Of a stretch of DNA of 8,676 bases, positions 1 through 5,296 are shown one piece after another. Origin of the DNA: an uncultured Candidatus Melainabacteria bacterium. Its GTDB lineage: Bacteria > Cyanobacteriota > Vampirovibrionia > Gastranaerophilales > Gastranaerophilaceae. Position numbers and translations under genes: made by a program. The stretch covers positions 1 to 8,676 of the forward strand of contig CALAFU010000238.1 in the NCBI GenBank assembly GCA_937891325.1, in the 5' to 3' direction. The notes below the pieces were generated by a model. That model ran no database searches. It saw only the letters and a program-made list of their open reading frames with translations, and had not been told where the DNA came from. How positions within the stretch are numbered: the stretch's first letter is position 1; every line of letters starts with the position of its first letter.

Positions 1-693
1 TCGAATATGTGCAGAAATTTCTTCAGAAGTTTTATTGAAATCCAACATTATATCATCTCGCGTAATTTGCGGATAATAAGTCGCCCTTTCTTCACTCTGA
101 TCAACAGGAATTATAAAATCATCTGCAAGACTATTCAACAACTCCGTTACTGCCTGACGAGCAATTAGAACTGTTCTTTCCTTTAGTTCTTTACCTGTAT
201 CATTAGGTTTAATTTCAATTTGCTTTTGCAACAAAATTGCACCAGCATCATATTCTTCACTCATTAAATGGAAAGTAATTCCTGTTGTTTTTTCTAAATG
301 TCTGATAGTTTCTAAATAAGGGTTTGGACCTCTATATTTTGGTAACATTGACGGGTGAACATTAATCATCGCAATTTTAGGTAATTGAATAGATTCTTTC
401 TTTAATTTTTCGCCCCAGGTTCCAACTATAACCAAATCAGGATTTAGTTTTAAAATTTCTTTTTTAAATTGTTCAGAGTTAGCACTTTTAGATTTCAATT
501 CTGGCACGTTATAGCTTTTGATATAACTATATTCTGTTGAAGGCAAAATAAAATCTTTTATTTTTGTATAAATATCTAACTTGTTTAGCCGCTCATAACG
601 CATAACACCGACAATTTTGCATTTTGCATCTTGCACACCTGCAATCAAATTGCCCAACATTTCGCCATGACCTAATATAACTACTCTAAACAT
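1..693 (-). CDS. Methionyl-tRNA formyltransferase-like protein, partial (3' end outside window)
   Basis: The open frame starts at ATG 693-691 and runs off the left edge, giving the first 231 residues. The family transfers a formyl group from 10-formyltetrahydrofolate to an amine; in Fmt the target is Met-tRNA for translation initiation. Seen: a Rossmann-like start (FRVVILGHGE), the catalytic Asn-x-His in INVHPSMLPKYRG (N111, H113) and the catalytic Asp in EYDAGAIL (D149). The last residues (ITRDD..LDFNKTSEEISAHIR, about 210-231) match the place where the Fmt C-terminal tRNA-binding domain begins, which argues for Fmt over a sugar formyltransferase. Odd: the basic loop PDRxxGRGxK that Fmt carries near residue 40 is not recognisable, so it may be an Fmt paralogue or another amine formyltransferase. 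The start is supported by AAAAGGA six bases upstream. The ATG lies inside the end of ribF (13-base overlap), implying co-transcription and translational coupling. Confidence 0.82.
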   Translation of the reverse strand, partial: MFRVVILGHGEMLGNLIAGVQDAKCKIVGVMRYERLNKLDIYTKIKDFILPSTEYSYIKSYNVPELKSKSANSEQFKKEILKLNPDLVIVGTWGEKLKKESIQLPKIAMINVHPSMLPKYRGPNPYLETIRHLEKTTGITFHLMSEEYDAGAILLQKQIEIKPNDTGKELKERTVLIARQAVTELLNSLADDFIIPVDQSEERATYYPQITRDDIMLDFNKTSEEISAHIR

Positions 694-1577
694 TCAATAT
701 CCTTTTTAATTTGAGTTTTTAACTCTGCCAAAGATTGAAACTTCTTCTCATCTCTTATTTTAGCTAAAAAATTAACTTTAACAATTTGCCCATAAATATC
801 TTCGTTAAAATCTATTATATGAACTTCTAAAAATTTTTGTATATCATCTGTAACTGTTGGATTTGAGCCAAAATTTGCAATTCCCATGTGTTTTTTGCCA
901 AAAACTTCTATTTCAACAGCATAAACCCCGTCTGGAAGGTTTAACATCTTTTCTGGTATTTTTAAATTTGCAGTCTTAAAACCAATTGTACGACCGATTT
1001 GACGACCTTTTATAACTTCATTTTTAACATAAAATCTGTAACCAAGCATTGCATTAGCTTTTTGAATATCGCCTTCTGACAAGGCTTTACGGATTTCTGA
1101 AGAACTTATTACACCGTCTTGCAATTTTATTGGACTTATTTCTTTAAATTCATAGCCATATTCCTCTTGCATCAATCTTAAATAATCAACACCGCCAGAT
1201 TTGTTGTAACCAAAATAATGATTAAATCCTGTAACAATCATTTTTGGGCGCAAATTATCTACTAAAGTTTTCAAATAATCTGATGCGGTTTGTTTCGCTA
1301 AATCCTCTGTAAAATCAGACAAATACAAGTAATCAACACCAAGTTTTTTAATTGTTCTGATTTTTTCTTCAAGCGTCATAATGTAATTTGGCTTAACATT
1401 ATTCATTGCAACATAAGGTGATTGACGAAAAGTTACAACCGCAGATTTTATATTATGTTTTTTCGCATAATCAACAGCAGACATAATTACAGCCTTATGT
1501 CCTAAATGAATTCCGTCAAAAAAGCCTAATGCTATCGCCAAATTTTCTTCACTTTTTAGCTTGTTTAAGATTTCCAT
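681..1577 (-). CDS. ribF: Bifunctional riboflavin kinase / FAD synthetase
   Basis: Cytoplasmic enzyme making FMN from riboflavin and ATP, then FAD from FMN and ATP. At 298 residues it is close to the usual length of about 300-315. The N-terminal FMN-adenylyltransferase half shows the nucleotidyltransferase motif GFFDGIHLGH (18-27), the FG-rich stretch GFNHYFGYNKSGG (117-129) and ISSSEIRKAL (157-166), the counterpart of the ISSTxIR motif. The C-terminal riboflavin kinase half has GRTIGFKTANL (195-205), the equivalent of GRxxGFPTAN with Pro replaced by Lys but the metal/ATP-binding Thr202 and Asn204 kept, then DGVYAVEI, GIANFGSNPT and the conserved EVHIIDFNEDIYG (251-263). The stop TAG (683-681) lies within the downstream formyltransferase gene. 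No Shine-Dalgarno sequence precedes ATG 1577; two overlapping TATAAT boxes sit just upstream, so the message may be leaderless or nearly so. It is transcribed divergently from the 749-residue gene. Confidence 0.96.
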   Translation of the reverse strand: MEILNKLKSEENLAIALGFFDGIHLGHKAVIMSAVDYAKKHNIKSAVVTFRQSPYVAMNNVKPNYIMTLEEKIRTIKKLGVDYLYLSDFTEDLAKQTASDYLKTLVDNLRPKMIVTGFNHYFGYNKSGGVDYLRLMQEEYGYEFKEISPIKLQDGVISSSEIRKALSEGDIQKANAMLGYRFYVKNEVIKGRQIGRTIGFKTANLKIPEKMLNLPDGVYAVEIEVFGKKHMGIANFGSNPTVTDDIQKFLEVHIIDFNEDIYGQIVKVNFLAKIRDEKKFQSLAELKTQIKKDIECLE

Positions 1578-1583
1578 AAAAAT

Positions 1584-1594
1584 ATTATATTATA
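1584..1594 (-). promoter_or_regulatory. ribF: Candidate ribF promoter, two overlapping TATAAT boxes
   Basis: On the minus strand TATAAT occurs at 1594-1589 and again at 1589-1584, sharing one T. Starts 6-7 bases further on would fall near 1582 or near 1577, the latter at the A of the ribF ATG. An ATGACA sequence at 1615-1610 is a weak -35 candidate, 15 bases from the first box and 20 from the second, so neither spacing is ideal. In AT-rich DNA such boxes also arise by chance. Confidence 0.4.
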
Positions 1595-1612
1595 AATTAA
1601 TTCAAATATTGT

Positions 1613-1633
1613 CATGAAAAAATTTTTTTCATG
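1613..1633. repeat. Perfect 21-base palindrome in divergent intergenic region
   Basis: The arms CATGAAAAAA and TTTTTTCATG (10 bases each) flank a single central T. The element lies between ribF (minus) and the 749-residue gene (plus), about 36 bases from the ribF start and 26 bases from the other start. It could be a binding site for a dimeric regulator controlling both directions. With a one-base centre it is less suited to an RNA hairpin, which would need to open several A-T pairs for a loop, and it has no GC stem typical of an intrinsic terminator. Confidence 0.55.
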
Positions 1634-1640
1634 TTAAAAT
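1632..1640 (+). promoter_or_regulatory. Candidate extended -10 element for the 749-residue gene
   Basis: TGTTAAAAT fits an extended -10 (TG, one base, TAAAAT at 1635-1640). The expected start is near 1647, right at the AAGGA ribosome binding site (1647-1651), giving a very short leader. The only -35-like sequence is TTGTCA (1609-1614), 20 bases upstream, which is too far for a strong promoter. The box abuts the right arm of the palindrome, so a protein bound there would block it. Confidence 0.3.
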
Positions 1641-1659
1641 TATTTCAAGGAACAAACTC

Positions 1660-3909
1660 ATGAGAATATTCGAGGTTAAAAATAACCTGGTAAAAATTTT
1701 TTATGAAACAAGTGACAACTTGTTCTTATCCGGATTTGTAATGATTAAGGATAGCAGAGAATCTTACATCGGTCAGATTATGCACCTAGAATCAAGCAAA
1801 CACGGTAATGTTGCTATTGTCAAAATTATTTTTAACATCACAGAAGAAGGCGTTATCACTACTTATTCAGGCTCAATTCCTGCAATTAATAGTGCTATTT
1901 CTAATATCAATTCTGTTGATTTCCTTAAACTTATACAAGGTCAAACCCCAATATTAATCGGTGAATTCATTGATAACGATATCTTGGTTTCACTAGATAA
2001 AAGTTTTCTTGAAAATAAATTAGTTATTTGTTCCGAAAATCAAGAAAACTCTGATTTAATGATTAAAACATTAAATCAGCAAATTAAAAATTACAGTAAA
2101 AAGACTGTTATCATTGACACAGACGGCGAAAGTATTTTTGATAAAAACAATTTTGTTATGACAGAAAACTTCCGTCTTCCAATCAATAATCAGCTTATCA
2201 ACTTTATCTACGAACGTGGATTAGAGTTCAAAAGCGCTAGAAGTAAGGCAATTTTACAAGAAACTTTCTTAGAAATTCAATACTACTTGTCAAGCCTTGA
2301 AGAGCCTTATATCCCTGTTAAAAAGTTTATTGATATTCTTGAAAAACAATACAATGATTCAAAACTTCCAGAGCTTGTTCTACTTAAAAATGCGCTAATT
2401 AAATTTGACGAAGCTGGCATTTTTGCAAGAAATATCCTAGAATACAAAAACTTGTTTGAATCCCTACTTCAAAATCAAACAACAGTTGTAAATGTTTCAA
2501 AAGTTGACGAATCAATTCAAAGAGAGGTCATTTCTTACGTTTATGACGTGCTTTCTGGATTTTCAGAAGATTTTTATGTATTTATAAAATTAAACAATGC
2601 AAATTCAGACAAAAAATTATTAAAACAAATATTCTCAAACTCAAATATATATACAATTACGAATTGTTCCTATTCGTACAAATACCTAACAGAATTAAAG
2701 AAAATTTCAAAAGATTTAATTCTGTTTACCCCATTGTTGCAACAACAAGATTTTGCAAGCTACAACACGTTCTTGACAACTTTAGGCAGAACCGAATTTG
2801 TAGTTTACGGTAAAGCAACACAATTCATGCCATTGATAATCAAATTGTCGGAAAAAGCTCGTATTACACGAACAGCTCCGCATGTATCAATGTCACAAGA
2901 AGATGCGCAAAGAATGGTTCAAAACCAATTAAAAGAACAACAACGTCGTTATGAAGCTGAAAAGGTTCAACAAGAAACCTACAATCAGCAACAACAAATG
3001 ACTCAACAAATGTTCCAACAACAAATGTCGCAAATGGTTTATCCGCAAATGTACCCACAACAACCGCAGATATTCTATCCACAGCAACCACCTATGTTTC
3101 CGCAGCCACAAATGTTTGCTCAACCTATGTATAATCAACCATATATGCAACCATATCCTCAAATGCAACAACCTTATATGGCACAACCTTTTATGCAAAA
3201 TCCGCAACAACCGTTTGCAACTCAGCCAATTCAATCGGCTCAAACACAAACGCAATCGCAACCTCAACAGCCTCAACAAAGTACACCACAGCAACAAGCA
3301 CCTAGTGAAGCTGCACCACAAATTTTCAAATCAATTGAACCACAAGAAATGCCTGCTGAAGCACCTGCACAAGATATTCCTCAAATGCAAAACTCTGGCA
3401 TTATAAATGTTGATGACCCTGCAAATCAATTGACAGAAGAAGATTTAGATCAAATTCAAGATGTTGATATGTACGACAATCAAGAAGTACAAGATGAAAC
3501 TCCTGAAATCATTGATGAAACTCCATTTGAGCCTCTTGAACAAGAAATTCAAACAGAAGAAGATGATTCATATTTAGATGAAATTCAACCTGATGAAAAC
3601 GATATAATTGAGGAAGAACCTTCTGAACCTGAAATAGCAGAAGAACCTCAAGATATGAAAACAAAATATAACATTACAGAAGAAGATTTACACGAAAAAG
3701 AAGTTGTTCCTATATACCCTGCAAAGACAGGTTCTAACACAAATGTAGAATACGACAAAGGTGATGTTGTCGTTCACAAAGAATTCGGCACAGGTCGAGT
3801 AGAAAAAATTATAAATTATGGCAGCAAAAAACTTTGCTCTGTATACTTTGAAGGCTTAGGCAGAAGACTTCTTGACCCAACACTTTCAGAATTAAAGAAG
3901 GCTAATTAG
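1660..3909 (+). CDS. Degenerate HerA/FtsK-like ATPase fold protein with Pro/Gln-rich linker and Tudor-like C-terminus
   Basis: No named protein is recognised; the domain calls are my reading. Residues 1-85 look like a HAS-barrel (NNLVKIF, SGFVMIKD, YIGQIMHLE). Residues 95-400 follow the order of HerA-type ATPases: a strand entering the P-loop (LENKLVIC, 117-124), the strand ending in VIIDTDGES (150-158, compare IDPxGEY), a strand VVNVSKVD, and a final EFVVYGKATQFMPLIIKL (379-396) like the HerA 'GEAxxxGxxxxxPxxVxV' end. The P-loop position reads SENQENSD (125-132) with no GxGKS/T, so ATP binding is probably lost. Residues 410-450 are a Gln-rich helix or coiled coil, 450-548 a P/Q/M/Y-rich linker, 585-665 acidic. 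Residues 696-749 (KGDVVVHKEFGTGRVEKI, then RRLLDP) resemble the PcrA/UvrD C-terminal Tudor-like domain. No signal peptide or membrane segment is seen, so it is probably cytoplasmic. Start: AAGGA at 1647-1651, eight bases before ATG. The next gene begins 5 bases after the stop. Confidence 0.9.
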   Translation: MRIFEVKNNLVKIFYETSDNLFLSGFVMIKDSRESYIGQIMHLESSKHGNVAIVKIIFNITEEGVITTYSGSIPAINSAISNINSVDFLKLIQGQTPILIGEFIDNDILVSLDKSFLENKLVICSENQENSDLMIKTLNQQIKNYSKKTVIIDTDGESIFDKNNFVMTENFRLPINNQLINFIYERGLEFKSARSKAILQETFLEIQYYLSSLEEPYIPVKKFIDILEKQYNDSKLPELVLLKNALIKFDEAGIFARNILEYKNLFESLLQNQTTVVNVSKVDESIQREVISYVYDVLSGFSEDFYVFIKLNNANSDKKLLKQIFSNSNIYTITNCSYSYKYLTELKKISKDLILFTPLLQQQDFASYNTFLTTLGRTEFVVYGKATQFMPLIIKLSEKARITRTAPHVSMSQEDAQRMVQNQLKEQQRRYEAEKVQQETYNQQQQMTQQMFQQQMSQMVYPQMYPQQPQIFYPQQPPMFPQPQMFAQPMYNQPYMQPYPQMQQPYMAQPFMQNPQQPFATQPIQSAQTQTQSQPQQPQQSTPQQQAPSEAAPQIFKSIEPQEMPAEAPAQDIPQMQNSGIINVDDPANQLTEEDLDQIQDVDMYDNQEVQDETPEIIDETPFEPLEQEIQTEEDDSYLDEIQPDENDIIEEEPSEPEIAEEPQDMKTKYNITEEDLHEKEVVPIYPAKTGSNTNVEYDKGDVVVHKEFGTGRVEKIINYGSKKLCSVYFEGLGRRLLDPTLSELKKAN
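2980..3339 (+). repeat. Low-complexity Pro/Gln/Met/Tyr-rich coding segment
   Basis: This encodes residues 441-560 of the 749-residue protein. Irregular short units of the kind Q-P-x-M-(F/Y) recur, for example YPQMYPQQPQ, FPQPQMFAQPM and YMQPYPQMQQPYM. Twelve Tyr or Phe residues fall between 461 and 520. Residues 436-556 contain no Lys or Arg. Gln is written with both CAA and CAG and Pro with CCA, CCT and CCG, so it is not a recent simple-repeat expansion at DNA level; the composition appears to be kept at protein level. It is a spacer between the folded N-terminal part and the Tudor-like tail. Confidence 0.85.
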
Positions 3910-3914
3910 TAAAA

Positions 3915-4532
3915 ATGATAAATATGAATGAAAAAACCAAATATAAAAAATTAGCACAGTTCATTGAACTTTCTATTTGGTTTTTATTAACAGTATTTAT
4001 TGTTGGGATTGGTGTGCTTTTAAAGCAAAATTATAACCATTACAAAACATATCAAATATTTTTGCAAGACGTTGACGGTATTATTAAAGGTTCACCTGTC
4101 AGAATGATGGGTATTCATATCGGATATGTCAGAAAAGTAAAAATCATTAACGATATGGTTTTTGTTGATTTTATAATCAATCAAGACGGAATGGAAATTC
4201 CAAAAGGTTCAAAAGTTACAGTTGAATTTACCGGACTTGGCGGTTCTAAATCGATTGAGATTTACACACCAAAAGACAAAGTTCCGGAAGGTTCTCCTAC
4301 ATTTGAAATTCAACAACCACGCAGACTTGGTGCTGCATTGAGTTTGTTAGACTCTATGCTAGAAAAAATTTCTGCAATTATATTCCAATGCACAAGTTTC
4401 ACTGGTTCAATAAATAGGGCTTTCTCTCAAGCAGAAACGCCTAAATCAAACAAACCAATAGGCGAAGTTCTTAACGACACAGACTCATGGCTTGATGCAA
4501 CACAAAAGAAAATGGATAAAAATAAAAAATAA
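3915..4532 (+). CDS. MCE-domain (MlaD-family) membrane-anchored lipid transport protein
   Basis: A 205-residue protein with one N-terminal membrane segment (about 18-37, IELSIWFLLTVFIVGIGVLL) followed by one MCE domain (about 44-120). MCE hallmarks are FLQDVDGIIKGSPVRMMGI (49-67), HIGYVRKVKI (68-77) and a late strand with TGLGGSKSIEIY (106-117). Family members sit in the inner membrane with the MCE domain in the periplasm, where they form hexameric rings carrying phospholipids between membranes with an ABC transporter (MlaF/MlaE-type). The 138-170 region is helical and could form the post-MCE helix; the tail is short and Lys-rich. No MlaE or MlaF partner is in the window. The start is ATG 3915, five bases after the upstream stop; AAGAAGG (3895-3901) is a rather distant ribosome site, and ATG 3924 is an alternative start. 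Length is close to single-MCE MlaD proteins. Confidence 0.9.
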   Translation: MINMNEKTKYKKLAQFIELSIWFLLTVFIVGIGVLLKQNYNHYKTYQIFLQDVDGIIKGSPVRMMGIHIGYVRKVKIINDMVFVDFIINQDGMEIPKGSKVTVEFTGLGGSKSIEIYTPKDKVPEGSPTFEIQQPRRLGAALSLLDSMLEKISAIIFQCTSFTGSINRAFSQAETPKSNKPIGEVLNDTDSWLDATQKKMDKNKK

Positions 4533-4545
4533 TAATATTAGAAAA

Positions 4546-4550
4546 AGAGG
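4546..4550 (+). promoter_or_regulatory. upp: Ribosome binding site deciding the upp start
   Basis: AGAGG (within AAAAAGAGG) lies one base before an ATG at 4552 and nine bases before the ATG at 4560. Only the second distance is workable, so the longer frame starting at 4560 is chosen. The first ATG opens a three-codon frame ending in TGA at 4561-4563, overlapping the upp start as ATGA. Confidence 0.65.
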
Positions 4551-4559
4551 TATGAATAA

Positions 4560-5210
4560 ATGAACAAAGATTTAGTAAGAATTATTGAAAATCCTGTAAT
4601 TTTTCAAAATTTATGCACAATGCGTGACAAAAGTACAGACAGTCAAGGTGTAAGACTTGCAACAAGAAAGATTACACGAGTACTTTTATACGAAGCAGCA
4701 AAAAATTTACCATTAGTAGATAAAGAAATTGAAACACCAATTAAAACAACAACTTTTAAAACAATCAAAGAAGATATTAATATTATCATCTCACCAATCC
4801 TAAGAGCTGGTTTAATCTTTACAGACGAAGCTATCGACATCTTGCCACAAGCATGTATCCGTCATATCGGTATGTACAGAGATGAAAAAACTCTAAAACC
4901 TGTTTGGTATTACAATAAAGTACCTATGGAAGCTCCAAACCCAGAAAACTTCTATATTTACATCACAGACCCAATGCTTGCAACAGGTAACTCTTTGATT
5001 GAAGCAATCAGACTTTATGCAGATAAGAAAATCCCTATGGAAAATATCAAATGTATCTGTATTATGGCAGCACCAGAAGGTATCGAAAACATTCAAAGAG
5101 AATTCCCAGATGTTGAAATCATCACAGCAGCAGTTGATGAAGGTATCAACGAAAAAGGCTACATTGTTCCAGGTATGGGCGATGCAGGCGATAGAATTTT
5201 CAACACTTAA
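4560..5210 (+). CDS. upp: Uracil phosphoribosyltransferase
   Basis: Cytoplasmic pyrimidine-salvage enzyme making UMP from uracil and PRPP. At 216 residues it is near the usual 205-215. Seen: SPILRAGL (78-85), GMYRDEKTL (104-112), the PRPP-binding loop TDPMLATGNSLIEAI (136-150), APEGI (171-175) and the uracil-binding C-terminus YIVPGMGDAGDRIFNT (201-216). The loop has Asn where most bacterial enzymes have the second Gly of ATGGS. The N-terminus is divergent: NPVIFQNLCTMRDKST replaces the usual HPLxxHKLxxxRDxxT, with His and Lys lost while Met-Arg-Asp is kept. Segments such as YYNKVP resemble cyanobacterial-type UPRTs as I remember them (inference). It lies 27 bases after the MCE gene with its own ribosome site and is probably co-transcribed with it. 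No convincing terminator follows. Confidence 0.96.
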   Translation: MNKDLVRIIENPVIFQNLCTMRDKSTDSQGVRLATRKITRVLLYEAAKNLPLVDKEIETPIKTTTFKTIKEDINIIISPILRAGLIFTDEAIDILPQACIRHIGMYRDEKTLKPVWYYNKVPMEAPNPENFYIYITDPMLATGNSLIEAIRLYADKKIPMENIKCICIMAAPEGIENIQREFPDVEIITAAVDEGINEKGYIVPGMGDAGDRIFNT

Positions 5211-5248
5211 TATATCTACAAAAATATAGCTAAAAAAGTGCAAATTCC

Positions 5249-5277
5249 CTATGTATCAAATATAATATTGTACATAG
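5249..5277 (+). promoter_or_regulatory. Efflux operon promoter with inverted-repeat operator candidate
   Basis: A consensus -10 box TATAAT lies at 5261-5266, with an expected start near 5273, 24 bases before the TTG start codon. GTGCAA at 5238-5243 has 17-base spacing but matches only three of six positions of a -35. The perfect inverted repeat CTATGTA (5249-5255) and TACATAG (5271-5277), separated by 15 bases, brackets the -10 box, the geometry expected of an operator for a dimeric repressor of the TetR or MarR kind. No regulator gene is in the window. The repeat and the box are seen directly; the operator role is inferred. Confidence 0.6.
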
Positions 5278-5285
5278 AGGAAGGA
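5277..5285 (+). promoter_or_regulatory. Strong ribosome binding site supporting a TTG start
   Basis: GAGGAAGGA is the best Shine-Dalgarno sequence in the window and ends 11 bases before TTG 5297. The next in-frame ATG is codon 53, which would remove the signal peptide, so the TTG start is strongly preferred. Confidence 0.75.
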
Positions 5286-5296
5286 TTTAGTTTTCT

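Noticed and set aside
1578..1659. FMN riboswitch upstream of ribF
   Set aside because: The region is too short and too AT-rich to hold the conserved six-helix FMN aptamer, and none of its GC-rich conserved segments are present.
2864..3091. Minus-strand frame of 75 codons
   Set aside because: Lies inside the 749-residue gene with biased composition explained by the Gln-rich plus-strand coding; no start signals or recognisable domain.
2929..3321. Minus-strand frame of 130 codons rich in Leu, Arg and His
   Set aside because: It is the reverse reading of the CAA/CAG/CCA-rich Pro/Gln segment, which removes stops; there is no family resemblance and no ribosome site, and the plus-strand gene is clearly real across this region.
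3116..3406. Plus-strand frame of 96 codons in another phase, rich in Asn, His, Leu and Lys
   Set aside because: A shifted reading of the low-complexity segment; the main frame continues uninterrupted into the acidic region and the Tudor-like domain, so no frameshift is needed.
5211..5240. Possible intrinsic terminator after upp
   Set aside because: Only short, AU-only pairings can be drawn (for example TATAT with ATATA) and no run of T follows, so no terminator is claimed; read-through into the export operon is possible.
4893..5243. Minus-strand frame of 116 codons opposite upp, plus shorter frames at 4643-4840 (minus) and 4999-5229 (plus)
   Set aside because: All overlap the well-supported upp gene, have odd Cys/Phe/Trp-rich or patternless composition and no ribosome sites.
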